From CAYUEN01 sp964443745 (GTDB lineage Bacteria; Campylobacterota; Campylobacteria; Campylobacterales; QNZT01), in the NCBI GenBank assembly GCA_964443745.1, contig CAYUEN010000002.1, positions 57,638 through 121,637 on the forward strand: DNA of 64,000 nucleotides. The letters are read 5' to 3'. How positions within the stretch are numbered: position 1 is the first letter of the stretch; each line of letters begins with the position of its first letter. The notes under the pieces are model-generated. The model saw only the letters and a list, made by a program, of their open reading frames with translations. It did no database searches and had not been told where the DNA came from. The position numbers and the translations under genes are program-made. This document shows positions 11,301 through 20,312 of the stretch, piece after piece.

Positions 11301-12804
11301 TGACGGAAGATGTCAAAATAGTTGCGAAGGGGTTTCGGCTACGTTGAAAAGCTGCCAAGAGTGTTTATATAAAAATATCGACGATGGCGGTTTGGCGAAA
11401 GTTTCGTGTGCGACCGACTCCTTTTCCATCAAGCCAGAAAAAATTTCGCTCGATGTAAACGAAACTCCGCCTCTGAAAGGGGGTGCGCTCTATCGTCTGG
11501 ATATCGATGCGAACGCGACTTATTACGAACCCGTGATTCTTCCGCCAAAAGGTGTTCTGGAGTATCAATTGGTAGCACCTTCCGGGTGTGCGGCTCAAGC
11601 GACCTCCGGAAATCTCCTGAATTCCTCGCTGGTATTTACGAACGGTAAAGCCGCTCTACCCTCATTCAACTATCCGAATGTCGGAAATATCACCCTTACC
11701 TACAAGGAGAGCTTCTGGACGCTAATCGATCAAAACAGCACCGATGCGAATATGAGCGACTGTGTCATAGGAAGCGGTTCGAACACTCCGAACGCACAGG
11801 GGAAAGTGGGATGCGACGTTGAGGGTGTTGAGAATTTCGAATTCGTTCCGGATAGGTTCGAGACGGATATCCATCTTGCGCCTCGGGTAGGAAATTTCGT
11901 CTATCTTTCGGAAGATCCGAAGATGAGCGGCGAGCTCGATTTGACCCTCAAAGCGATGCTGGTCAATAGTGCCGGCCCCGCGACCAATTATACAGCGGGA
12001 TGTTTTGCCAAAGATGTCGATTTGCGGCTCTCCATTTTACAAGAACCGCAGGATTGGAACGGACGAGGTGACGTTTATACACGTATTCGATTTTTCGGTG
12101 ACGGTAATCGCACCGTCAATACGGGATCGCTTCAAGACGGAAGTTTCAAAGTGGGGGCCGATTTCTTTAATTCCGGAATTGCGGCGAACGTGCCCGTATA
12201 CGTCAATTTCCGGAGAGAGCGCTCCAAACCTCAGGAGCCTTTCACACTCCATCGAAACGATTTCAATCTTACCGTTACGGACGGAAATGTCAGCGGTGCC
12301 GATTTCGACAGGATTTCCGATCAAACCGTTCCCTATTTTTACGGTAGAGTTCATGCAGTGGAATATCATACGTCTAAAACAGACTGCAGTGTACCGATAT
12401 ATTATGAAATGTATTGTAAAGAGTGTAATAAATCTGTTTATTTGACCCAAACCAATCATGAAAGTGCAGATTCAGTACATTGGTATATTATCAATAATCT
12501 TCATACCTCTATTTTGCAGGGAAGTGTTAAAAGTGCGATATCCCGTAACCATACCGAGATAACGGATATTAGACTAGGACATATAAGTCTTTCTCTCGGA
12601 AGTCTAAAACCACCACATAGTGACAGGATTGTTATGCATCCAGATTCCTGGCTTCTTTTTAATCCTCTCAGCGAGCATATCGTAGATCCGTCATTTTATA
12701 TTCATTTTTATTCGGGTGGCAAAAAATGGGGAGGAAGAGGAGAATTGGGTCATACGCTGGATGTAAACATCTCCAAACAAGGTAATCGAAAGATGGAGTG
12801 GTAA
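5317..12804 (+). CDS. Giant secreted protein with nine DUF11-like repeats
   Basis: A 2495-residue protein with a Sec signal peptide (residues 1-21, cleavage near LQA/AD). Residues about 25-150 resemble a pre-peptidase C-terminal (PPC) beta-sandwich. Residues about 155-1308 hold nine DUF11-like repeats of roughly 125 residues, each with a Y-x-I-x-V-x-N-x-G type strand and nearly all with a W-x-C ... x-C-x-L cysteine pair, suggesting one disulfide per repeat. Residues 1309-2495 hold further beta-rich modules, Cys-rich patches near 2010-2040 and many N-D-G loops. No LPXTG, T9SS tail, autotransporter barrel or C-terminal membrane helix is seen. DUF11 proteins are usually surface or adhesion proteins; that role here is inferred. 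The last 450 bp are visibly more AT-rich than the rest. Confidence 0.9.
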   Translation: MRRLYSLLVFTFFALSFPLQAADCQNPTATLSLNGILDSQRIQYPFVEGLGGGEALYYKITLSSEGRLRLQTDRDRVHSDDTVNTYGQLLDENCQEIYEDTQVQETPRYFEIDRTLEAGTYFLKVYNKVKLDDSSSSLAKGYFQVESDFTASLPEKSIDFWRTSPTTISSGEEIVYTLHIKNSGSETTNGIRIEDPFPTPQYLNFVSPVDASEWSCQTESDRVVCDLTSGEIASGETIELKLKYRADYDTEDRTVQNTTRMTATYADGSEIQKNNTRTILIKKVYPSVDISIETTLPGSGTTISSIVQNDSFDYRIEVTNTGSIDDENLTLSDLVPDSYEVESVNYDSSVWDCGVSSGQQINCRLLSPLEPSQKREIRIRAKAVGESGEQNDATTIADTIVGEVNDADSITLNIEPAYYVIAIQKSADRSTVVKGHSLRYRIEVTNGGNSELNGVRVTDIFPPELAPQEIEGDQEWDCSASDLGARKIDCTLNSPLNQNQKADFTVVAVAEKVAQNVENEAKVECDEAPDATSVATVEIVSPEPSIRLTKSAPSPVDPLESFYFSFRVENNGTESLNAVTLSDTVDSRWIIPDDWNDRVPTSWSCQRNDRSFECTCNETVLPGNEAQVLMLKMKAPYTESAITIANTAVTRGSSDAGNVENQDAASVNVRPVQIGLAFVKISDKSSVKHPETFNYTLTVFNEGNVAENNVTISDTLPEIFGDKFTVKKGAFDCTVGEGREINCRLDRLDPHMQASFEIEVEAPLVTANEVVTNYAETEGVVVIPDAPDKTVENNSSVDVTILPPDSDLRISKSSSSVKILDGEDFNYTITVKNEGLAAEYNLSVVDEIPSDLKILQISASGWSCNRSDQTVECRLSELDSAKQASDIVISVEAPSKIVADKSVRNSAIVTSSRETKGRQASATVALVSASSALEMNLLSDPVELFTKEAYRYRILLSNNSDDDIGTIHIQTRLPDEVDYRGYESDEFGCSISDRLVTCDLNTTFAPGQREIDLLVTAPETEQNLTCSAVLTSEINSDPTEKNATTVVKGRDTHLVFTKAETDKDPLKPNDVFHYILQVKNTADSDKTDINATDVTLRFIPDENLSYLSIVSGGWECSGDKNITCILPLLQPKEISPQIEIEYKAVTPGMAISVASVRAKESVTDENTTISTEIKEVVEADVKLSMSDNPDPVEGGNLYRYKIIVQNTHPSKAIEELKLELNTTSVDNFQLNGFVSHNDWNCAQVGDTVLCLMRHPLEADSKVALTLEAIAPVKETTIEVNATVSSPYLNDPNPSDNHVLEKTKIIKTDFSGDNVRDFTRVPIQGAEDANLFGDILSIGTHSICEKDEKGECKEPTYPINNYISQTYVKLDTRYGAKFINSTNAELKLKPNDDVIWAGLYWMGRIDKNQQGYRAKMEKAFRVYFRHESDTDYHEILSERNADAIDNNGMLIHGVDKFNFINGTTYFDYQGMADVTEYVRKYKSGRYWVADIQSSEGDNLSAGWNLVVIVRDTSSVPVRELRNITVFDGFQGVWKSSMDIDNKYPDEVNQTVRGFLTPAAGSIDSKFYFFAFEGDKTFKDYIRISDKFGTMHTLSNSLNPSDDVVNGTVSNNGVSVTDRNPSLNNSLGIDIDAFYLGDVNGTGSGIINNAQTSTEISIGSDGDRFFLGMFAFSTYLYEPVCYLQRYMTEDFASALPSEIHLGDTIGIEVEMRNKEVQDVKNFKTIVTIDPIFIEDNSSFEIRNLDTNGNLQPNYVSDPDLFHFEKVSKSDENLTEVTIHAGSGATKTKGGDLYGEMSVFFRYKVKVDAFNEDNRTLNLYEVSYEPSNKKIMVPPCSDQQILPPILKNHTTGFDVTHHGGLQDGLNDGYTNGDHTKPNNENHLFTQVQNRAFSIDVIGMDDGNFSLVRGTPFRGVVMVDLVDLNTTASCESFPIRMSDAVSFDDAIRAVASFEYPDSLRYGGFRVRYLVDKYGRYLQWDPNGSDLNRLREILKLSGYRDGRCQNSCEGVSATLKSCQECLYKNIDDGGLAKVSCATDSFSIKPEKISLDVNETPPLKGGALYRLDIDANATYYEPVILPPKGVLEYQLVAPSGCAAQATSGNLLNSSLVFTNGKAALPSFNYPNVGNITLTYKESFWTLIDQNSTDANMSDCVIGSGSNTPNAQGKVGCDVEGVENFEFVPDRFETDIHLAPRVGNFVYLSEDPKMSGELDLTLKAMLVNSAGPATNYTAGCFAKDVDLRLSILQEPQDWNGRGDVYTRIRFFGDGNRTVNTGSLQDGSFKVGADFFNSGIAANVPVYVNFRRERSKPQEPFTLHRNDFNLTVTDGNVSGADFDRISDQTVPYFYGRVHAVEYHTSKTDCSVPIYYEMYCKECNKSVYLTQTNHESADSVHWYIINNLHTSILQGSVKSAISRNHTEITDIRLGHISLSLGSLKPPHSDRIVMHPDSWLLFNPLSEHIVDPSFYIHFYSGGKKWGGRGELGHTLDVNISKQGNRKMEW

Positions 12805-12814
12805 GAGGATAAAT

Positions 12815-12832
12815 CGCCCCCTTTTAGGGGCG
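12815..12832. terminator. Candidate bidirectional hairpin between convergent genes
   Basis: CGCCCC (12815-12820) and GGGGCG (12827-12832) form a GC-rich stem between the DUF11 gene and the rhodanese gene; the right half overlaps the rhodanese stop region. T-runs on either side are short, so termination would be weak. Confidence 0.4.
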
Positions 12833-13249
12833 TAGTCTTTCCGTCGTCGGCTGGACGACCGGTTTGCCTTTGGCGATCCATCCGAAGGTGATTCCGCCGG
12901 CGAGCTCCATCGTTTTGTCATAACCCAATTTTCGGGAGAGGAAGCGTCCGACGGTTTTGGTGCGGTTGGCGGTACGGCAGACGAGTACGAAGGGTTGGTG
13001 TTTGTCTTTGACCACTTTTTTGAATGCGCGCATCCATCTGTCGATGTCGTAACGCCCCTGATAGTCGTAGAACATGATTAGCTTGCTGCCGGGAATCACA
13101 CCGGTCTCTCTCCATTCGCCCGGTGTGCGGATATCGATCACGGGGACACCTTTTTTCATCAGCTCTTCGAGTCTGGCGGAATCGATCCCCTGGAAATCCG
13201 CCATCAAAAACGTATGCAGTACAGCTATCAGCCATAAAATCTTTTTCAT
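12824..13249 (-). CDS. Exported rhodanese-like domain protein
   Basis: A 141-residue protein with an N-terminal signal peptide (MKKILWLIAVLHTFLMA) and a single rhodanese domain. The catalytic Cys91 sits in the loop VCRTANRT, preceded by the DIRTPGEW motif near residue 39. Rhodaneses move sulfane sulfur; a periplasmic one may act on thiosulfate, polysulfide or thiol oxidation products, which suits sulfur-metabolising Campylobacterota. It is a single gene, convergent with the DUF11 gene and divergent from recQ. Confidence 0.9.
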   Translation of the reverse strand: MKKILWLIAVLHTFLMADFQGIDSARLEELMKKGVPVIDIRTPGEWRETGVIPGSKLIMFYDYQGRYDIDRWMRAFKKVVKDKHQPFVLVCRTANRTKTVGRFLSRKLGYDKTMELAGGITFGWIAKGKPVVQPTTERLRP

Positions 13250-13338
13250 TGTTTACCCCATTTCATGATATCTGTTTCAAAAACGAGATTGTAGCATACC
13301 TATGTGTATTTTTTGTGAATCTTGTGTTAGTATGGTGT

Positions 13339-15150
13339 ATGCGAAAATATGAAATTCTCAAAAAAGTTTTCGGATTCGAGAAATTTCGCCCTTTCCAAGA
13401 AGAGGCGGTGGAGGCGATTTTACGGGGGCGCGATCTGCTTGTGATTCTTCCTACGGGTGGAGGCAAATCGCTCTGTTTTCAACTGCCCGCACTGATGATG
13501 GAGGGGGTGGCGGTAGTGGTGAGTCCGCTGATCGCACTGATGCAGGATCAAGTGCGCGCACTCGTCAAAAACGACATCGAAGCTGCGGCGATACATTCGG
13601 ATATGGAAAGCGAAGAGATCAAAGAAGTCTATCGGCGGATCGAAAAAGGGAATGTGAAGCTCCTCTATGTGGCGCCCGAACGAATCACAACGGAGGGGTT
13701 TATCGACTTTTTGCGGCGGGTGCCGGTTTCGCTTTTCGTGATCGACGAGGCCCACTGCGTGAGCGAATGGGGGCATGAATTTCGCGGAGACTATCGCAGG
13801 CTCGGACTTTTGAAGAGGAATTTTCCGAAGATTCCCGTCGCCGCTTTCACCGCCACCGCAACACCGAAGGTCGAAGAGGATATCGTCGCGGCGCTGGAGC
13901 TTTGCGAGCCTTTGTCGATTCGGGGGAAGCCCATACGCGAGAACCTCCACATCAAGACGGCCGTGCGTATCGGCAACGGTAGAAAGCAGCTGATCGATTT
14001 TCTTCGGGCTCACCACAAAGAGAGCGGAATCGTCTATACGTTCACCCGTAAAGAGGCCGAAGAGACGGCGGAATTTCTCAAAAGGCGGGGATTTGTCGCC
14101 GAAGCCTACCATGCGGGGCTCGATCCTGCCCGCAAAGTGGCGGTATTGAGGGATTTTCTCTACGACCGTATCGATATCGTCGTCGCGACGATCGCTTTCG
14201 GAATGGGAATCGACAAAAGCGATGTTCGTTTTGTGGTTCATACCTCTTTGCCCAAAACGGTTGAAAACTACTATCAGGAGATCGGTCGTGCGGGTCGTGA
14301 CGGATTGGCGAGCGAAACGCTGTTGCTGTATACCAAGGCCGACGAAGTGCAAAAAAGAGGATTTATCGATGGGATCGAGAGCGAAGCGTATCGGAATTTG
14401 ATGATGGAGAAACTTGCCGGCATGTATCGTTTCGCGGCGGCTTCACGCTGTAAACATCAGATGATCGCCGCTTATTTCGGAGAAGAGGTCGATATATGCA
14501 AAGAGCGTTGCAGCAGTTGCACGCGTTTGCCCGTCGCAGAGGTGGATATCACCGAAGAGGCACAAAAAATCCTCTCCGCGATCTATCGCACCGGCCAGCT
14601 TTTCGGACGGCACCATATTATCGATATTCTCAGAGGCTCCGGGGCGGAAAAGATAAGTCGGCTCGGCCATGACAAGCTTTCTGTCTACGGGATCGGCAAA
14701 ACAAGAGAAAAAGCCTACTGGATGGCCGTTTGCGACCGTCTTTTCGAATTGGATGCCATCGGTTACAACGCCCATTTGGGATTGAAGATCGAGCCGGAGG
14801 GTGCGGCGATATTGAAAGGAGAGAGGAGGGTGGTCATCGATTTTGAGAAAATCGCCCCTTCTAGAACCCGCATTCCCCAAAAGAGAGCTTCATACGGTAC
14901 ACCCCAGAACGAAATTTTCGAAAAGTTGCGGAGCCTGCGTCGAAAAATCGCCTCCGAAGAGAATCTTCCCGCATATAGAGTCTTCAACGACAAAACCCTG
15001 CTGGAGATGGCTGAAACCCTTCCGCAGGATCCAACGCAGATGTTGCGTATCGGCGGTGTGGGAGAGGTCAAGTTCAAAAGATACGGAGAGGCGTTTTTGA
15101 GGGTATGCCAAGAGGCGAATCGAAACGAAAAAAGAACGATGCGTACATAG
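13339..15150 (+). CDS. recQ: ATP-dependent DNA helicase RecQ
   Basis: RecQ unwinds DNA 3' to 5' in recombination and fork repair. Walker A is at residues 38-44 (PTGGGKS), the DEAH box at 136-139, the C-terminal RecA-like domain includes QEIGRAGRDG, and zinc ligands lie around residues 371-394 (C-K-H ... CKERCSSC). A winged-helix and an HRDC domain follow, giving 603 residues. The frame is open for 216 bp upstream, but that stretch is antisense to the rhodanese signal region and unlike RecQ; the ATG at 13339, matching MRKYEILKKVFGF, is the family start. It ends 25 bp before tRNA-Phe on the other strand. Confidence 0.96.
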   Translation: MRKYEILKKVFGFEKFRPFQEEAVEAILRGRDLLVILPTGGGKSLCFQLPALMMEGVAVVVSPLIALMQDQVRALVKNDIEAAAIHSDMESEEIKEVYRRIEKGNVKLLYVAPERITTEGFIDFLRRVPVSLFVIDEAHCVSEWGHEFRGDYRRLGLLKRNFPKIPVAAFTATATPKVEEDIVAALELCEPLSIRGKPIRENLHIKTAVRIGNGRKQLIDFLRAHHKESGIVYTFTRKEAEETAEFLKRRGFVAEAYHAGLDPARKVAVLRDFLYDRIDIVVATIAFGMGIDKSDVRFVVHTSLPKTVENYYQEIGRAGRDGLASETLLLYTKADEVQKRGFIDGIESEAYRNLMMEKLAGMYRFAAASRCKHQMIAAYFGEEVDICKERCSSCTRLPVAEVDITEEAQKILSAIYRTGQLFGRHHIIDILRGSGAEKISRLGHDKLSVYGIGKTREKAYWMAVCDRLFELDAIGYNAHLGLKIEPEGAAILKGERRVVIDFEKIAPSRTRIPQKRASYGTPQNEIFEKLRSLRRKIASEENLPAYRVFNDKTLLEMAETLPQDPTQMLRIGGVGEVKFKRYGEAFLRVCQEANRNEKRTMRT

Positions 15151-15174
15151 AAAAATCCGGATATATCCTGCGGG

Positions 15175-15250
15175 TGGTGGCCAGAGACGGAATCGAACCG
15201 CCGACACGGTGATTTTCAGTCACCTGCTCTACCGACTGAGCTATCTGGCC
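15175..15250 (-). tRNA. tRNA-Phe (GAA)
   Basis: A 76-base cloverleaf on the minus strand. The acceptor stem GGCCAGA pairs with TCTGGCC, the discriminator base is A, and CCA is encoded. The anticodon loop CTGAAAA gives anticodon GAA, and the T-loop GTTCGATTC is normal. Confidence 0.97.
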
Positions 15251-15294
15251 ATCATTTGGAAGTGAGAAGAAATTATACAGAAATCATTTGAAAA

Positions 15295-16491
15295 TCAACT
15301 TAAATTCTCAATCGCTTCGATGAATTTTTCCCCTCTTTGGCTGTAGGAGTCGAATTGATCGAGGCTGGCGGCAGCCGGCGAGAGAAGGTTGACGGCCCCG
15401 GGTGCGGTGTGGGCGTCGATCATAGCGACCGCTTTTTGAAGCGTTTCGCAGAGGTGAACGGGAATGTCGAATTTTCGAGCCAGGCGGGTGATCTTTCGGG
15501 CGTTGGTACCGATAGCGTAGATCGTCACTTCGTAATTGCGCATGGTATCGAAAAGCGGCTCGAGATCGGCCCCTTTGTCGTCTCCTCCCAATATCAGATG
15601 GATTTGCCTGTCGCGGTAACTCTCCAATGCGGCGATGGTGGCATCCATATTGGTCGCTTTGGAGTCGTTTACCCAAAGGCGCCCGTTTGTATCGTAAAAC
15701 TCTTCGATTCTGTGCCTGCCGATGCGGTAGGCGTTGATCAGATCGTAATCTATTTCGTCGAAGAGTATCTTGGTTACGCCCAGAGCCAACAGGGCATCCA
15801 TCAAAAAAGGGCCATTGAAGCGTACTTTTTCGATTTCGATACCGAAATAGCGTGCCAGATCTTCGGCCGTTTCGTAGGGTATCTTGAATCCTTCCGTCGG
15901 CAGTGCGGCGTATTTTTTCGGCAGTATGATCGCTTCTCCCTCCCGCATCCGGGCCAGCGGTTTGAGTTTGGCCGATTCGTAGGAGGAAAAATCCCCGTGC
16001 CAGCTCAGATGATCCTCGCGTACAGGAAGAAGGAGATAGAGATCGGGTTTGGCTTTTTGGGTGTAGTGGAGGGTGAAGGAACTGGTTTCGAGTACCCATA
16101 TCGGCGCATCGGGATCCATTTCGGCCAGCGGGGTGCCGATATTGCCGCCGCTGATCGCACCTTTGGAGGCGAGTAGGTGGGTGATCATATCGGTTGTCGT
16201 GGTTTTGCCGTTGGTGCCGCTGATCCAGACGGTATAGGGCATCGTATCGGCGAAAAGATCGTATTCGCTGATGAGGTGTTCGGCTTTTTGAATAAGAGGA
16301 TGTGAAGGCGGTATGCCGGGGCTCGTTATTTCAAGCGTGCTCTTTCGGGGATCGAACATCTCCGCGGGGAGGTATTCGTTGCCTTTGGCATCGAAAGTGA
16401 CCGCACCGAATTTGTCGTCGTAGATTTTACAGTTGCCGAATTTTTCGGCGATCGCCCGGGTCGTTTTGCCATATCCAAAAAGCGTCATCAT
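15295..16491 (-). CDS. murD: UDP-N-acetylmuramoyl-L-alanine--D-glutamate ligase
   Basis: MurD adds D-glutamate to UDP-MurNAc-L-Ala in peptidoglycan synthesis, using ATP. The ATP loop GTNGKTTT is present near residue 90, with the ligase motifs [15 protein letters not shown] and [14 protein letters not shown]. At 398 residues it is a little shorter than enteric MurD, as usual in this phylum. Tandem ATGs at 16491 and 16488 are possible starts; the first overlaps the mraY TGA. The frame continues upstream inside mraY, which is a shadow. It forms an operon with mraY. Confidence 0.95.
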   Translation of the reverse strand: MMTLFGYGKTTRAIAEKFGNCKIYDDKFGAVTFDAKGNEYLPAEMFDPRKSTLEITSPGIPPSHPLIQKAEHLISEYDLFADTMPYTVWISGTNGKTTTTDMITHLLASKGAISGGNIGTPLAEMDPDAPIWVLETSSFTLHYTQKAKPDLYLLLPVREDHLSWHGDFSSYESAKLKPLARMREGEAIILPKKYAALPTEGFKIPYETAEDLARYFGIEIEKVRFNGPFLMDALLALGVTKILFDEIDYDLINAYRIGRHRIEEFYDTNGRLWVNDSKATNMDATIAALESYRDRQIHLILGGDDKGADLEPLFDTMRNYEVTIYAIGTNARKITRLARKFDIPVHLCETLQKAVAMIDAHTAPGAVNLLSPAAASLDQFDSYSQRGEKFIEAIENLS

Positions 16492-17549
16492 CTGATCTTT
16501 ATCGTGATGAGTGCGAGGATGTTGGAGATGAGCGCCATAATCCAGAAGCGGACGATGATCTTGTTTTCCGCCCACCCTTTGAGTTCGAAATGGTGATGTA
16601 TCGGCGCCATCTTGAAGACGCGCTTTTTGCGTGTTTTGTAGCTTCCCACCTGCAGTATCACCGAAACCGTCTCCATCACGAAGACGAAGCCGATCAAAAT
16701 CAGCAGGATTTCGTTTTTGGTGATGATCGCCATATAGGCGATGAATCCGCCCAGTGCGAGTGAGCCGCTATCACCCATGAAGACTTCCGCGGGGTGGCAG
16801 TTGTACCACAGAAATCCGATCAAAGAGCCTACGAGTGCGGTCGCGACGATCGAGACCTCGCCGATTCCTTTGATGTTGGGAAGCAGCAGATAGTGGCTGA
16901 GGATCGCATGACCCATGATATAGACGAATACACTGAGCGTAGTGATCGAAAAGATCGAAGGGACCGTAGCCAGTCCGTCGAGTCCGTCGGTAAGGTTGAC
17001 GGCGTTGGAGGTGGAGACCATAATAACCACCCAGAATATCACGGCGAAAAAGTGCATGTCAAAAAGCGGATATTTGTAGAACGGAATATAGAGTTCGCTC
17101 ATAAATCCTCCGAAATAGAGGTAGAGGGAGATGAGGATGGAAACGCCGACCTGGATCCAGAATTTGGTCCGGGGAGAGAGGCCGGCTTCGTTTTTCGCGG
17201 CACTGATTTTGGCCAGGTCGTCCCTGATGCCGATCAGTGCGAAAAGTACCAGCGTCAGTAGGGCTCCAAAGGCATAAAAGTTGTTGATTTTGATGCTGAA
17301 CAGCGACGCGACGATCGTAGAAAACAAAAAGACCAATCCCCCCATTGTCGGTGTACTCGATTTGAGTTGGTGGGATTCGGGAGCATGGGCATAGATGGGT
17401 TGGTTCGCCTTTTTTCTGCGCGCCCACTGGATGAAACGGGGCATCAGATAGAGTGTGAGTCCGAGTGAAATGAAGAAGGACAAACCGGCTCTAACGGTGA
17501 TATATTGCAAAATATTTATCTCAAAAAGCCGATAAAGAAGATAGAACAT
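16488..17549 (-). CDS. mraY: Phospho-N-acetylmuramoyl-pentapeptide transferase
   Basis: MraY transfers phospho-MurNAc-pentapeptide to undecaprenyl phosphate, making lipid I at the inner membrane. The 353-residue protein has about ten hydrophobic helices. The conserved catalytic region [10 protein letters not shown] is near residue 185, the [12 protein letters not shown] loop near 258, and the C-terminal [11 protein letters not shown] motif is intact. It is translated ahead of murD with a 4-bp overlap. Divergent from gpmI across 71 bp. Confidence 0.97.
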   Translation of the reverse strand: MFYLLYRLFEINILQYITVRAGLSFFISLGLTLYLMPRFIQWARRKKANQPIYAHAPESHQLKSSTPTMGGLVFLFSTIVASLFSIKINNFYAFGALLTLVLFALIGIRDDLAKISAAKNEAGLSPRTKFWIQVGVSILISLYLYFGGFMSELYIPFYKYPLFDMHFFAVIFWVVIMVSTSNAVNLTDGLDGLATVPSIFSITTLSVFVYIMGHAILSHYLLLPNIKGIGEVSIVATALVGSLIGFLWYNCHPAEVFMGDSGSLALGGFIAYMAIITKNEILLILIGFVFVMETVSVILQVGSYKTRKKRVFKMAPIHHHFELKGWAENKIIVRFWIMALISNILALITIKIR

Positions 17550-17620
17550 ATCATTCCTTAAATGAATTAAAAGGCAATTGTAGTAAAATATTTCTTAAGA
17601 CGATGGAGGGGAATCATCCG

Positions 17621-19099
<1,479 letters not shown>

Positions 19100-19204
19100 A
19101 AAAAGCCTCTCTTTAACCTCTCTTTCGAGATTTTGCGGTCGGTTCGGGCCGGAAGATTTAGAAGCTTTATATTATCATGATCGAAAAGTTCGAAAAGGAG
19201 AGGT

Positions 19205-19948
19205 ATGCGCTTTAGCGGAGAGAATGTATTGATTACGGGTGCGAGCAGAGGTATCGGGGCGGATATCGCCAGAGTGTTGGCGGGATACGGGCTTAAGGTA
19301 TGGATCAACTACCGCTCGAAACCCGAGCTTGCGGATGCACTCAAGGAGGAGATCGAAAACGGCGGCGGCAAAGCGGCGGTGATCGGATTTGACGCTAGTG
19401 ACGAAGGGGCGTTTGTCGCGGCTGTCAAGACGATCGTCGAGAGTGACGGCGGACTCTCCTATCTGGTCAACAATGCCGGTATCACCAACGACAAACTGGC
19501 GCTCAGGATGAAGCTTTCCGATTTCGAATCGGTGATCAGGGCGAATCTCGATTCCGCCTTTTTGGGTTGTCGCGAAGCACTCAAGGCGATGAGCAAGAAG
19601 CGTTTTGGGAGTGTGGTCAATATCTCCTCCATTGTCGGTGAAAGCGGCAATATCGGACAGACCAACTACAGTGCGAGCAAAGGGGCGATGAATGCGATGA
19701 CGAAAAGTTTCGCGTTGGAGGGGGCTGCGCGGGGCGTGCGTTTCAACGCGATCACACCCGGTTTCATCGCGACGGAGATGACCGATCGACTCAGTGATGA
19801 AATTCGGGAGAGTTATACGCGGAAGATACCGCTGGGACGCTTCGGCGATCCCAAGGACGTAGCCGAAGCGGTCGCCTTTTTGTTGAGCGATCAAGCCTCC
19901 TATATCACGGGTGAGATTCTGAAGGTCAACGGCGGTATGTATATGTGA
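19205..19948 (+). CDS. fabG: 3-oxoacyl-[acyl-carrier-protein] reductase
   Basis: FabG reduces 3-oxoacyl-ACP with NADPH in type II fatty-acid elongation. The 247-residue short-chain dehydrogenase has the cofactor loop TGASRGIG at residues 11-18, NNAG near 90, catalytic Ser in NISS and the YSASK motif. The following PLGRFGDPKDVAEAVAFLLS and NGGMYM ending are typical of FabG. It opens a same-strand fatty-acid cluster fabG-acpP-fabF-accA. A TATATTATC stretch at 19168-19176 could be its -10 region, with AAGGAG before the start. Confidence 0.94.
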   Translation: MRFSGENVLITGASRGIGADIARVLAGYGLKVWINYRSKPELADALKEEIENGGGKAAVIGFDASDEGAFVAAVKTIVESDGGLSYLVNNAGITNDKLALRMKLSDFESVIRANLDSAFLGCREALKAMSKKRFGSVVNISSIVGESGNIGQTNYSASKGAMNAMTKSFALEGAARGVRFNAITPGFIATEMTDRLSDEIRESYTRKIPLGRFGDPKDVAEAVAFLLSDQASYITGEILKVNGGMYM

Positions 19949-20014
19949 CATGCGCGCTAACAGTTTTTAACAATTTTTTGATATGATGATATTCACTTTT
20001 TCAAAGGAGAAACA

Positions 20015-20248
20015 ATGGCATTAATCGATGATGTAAAAGAGGTAGTCGTAGAGCAGCTGAACGTCAATGCGGACGAGGTGAAAGAGGACTCCAAATTCGT
20101 GGAAGATCTCGGCGCGGATTCCCTGGACGTCGTAGAGTTGGTCATGGCGCTCGAAGAGAAATTCGATATCGAAATTCCCGACAGTGATGCGGAAAAGATC
20201 ACGACTGTCGGCGACGCGATCAAGTATATCGAAGAGCACAGCGCGTAA
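20015..20248 (+). CDS. acpP: Acyl carrier protein
   Basis: AcpP carries growing acyl chains on phosphopantetheine. The attachment serine is Ser36 in [10 protein letters not shown]. The 77-residue acidic protein has the standard length. AAAGGAG precedes the start and a TATGAT box lies at 19982-19987, so acpP probably has its own promoter in the fab cluster. A strong hairpin separates it from fabF. Confidence 0.97.
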   Translation: MALIDDVKEVVVEQLNVNADEVKEDSKFVEDLGADSLDVVELVMALEEKFDIEIPDSDAEKITTVGDAIKYIEEHSA

Positions 20249-20262
20249 AAAGAAACAGTAAG

Positions 20263-20288
20263 CCCGAAGTTCGTTTCGGAACTTCGGG
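20263..20288 (+). promoter_or_regulatory. Perfect 10-bp hairpin between acpP and fabF, no T-run
   Basis: CCCGAAGTTC (20263-20272) pairs perfectly with GAACTTCGGG (20279-20288) around a six-base loop GTTTCG. It is followed by AGTGAGTAAG rather than a T-run, then the fabF ribosome site. An mRNA-stabilising or processing element that raises acpP over fabF output is more likely than a terminator; this is inferred from shape and position. Confidence 0.65.
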
Positions 20289-20312
20289 AGTGAGTAAGAC
20301 GAAGGAGATGGA

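Noticed and set aside
13123..13338. 72-codon N-terminal extension of RecQ
   Set aside because: Antisense to the rhodanese signal region and unlike RecQ; the family N-terminus begins at 13339.
20263..20288. Rho-independent terminator between acpP and fabF
   Set aside because: Stem is perfect but no T-run follows, and fabF starts 24 bp later with its own ribosome site.
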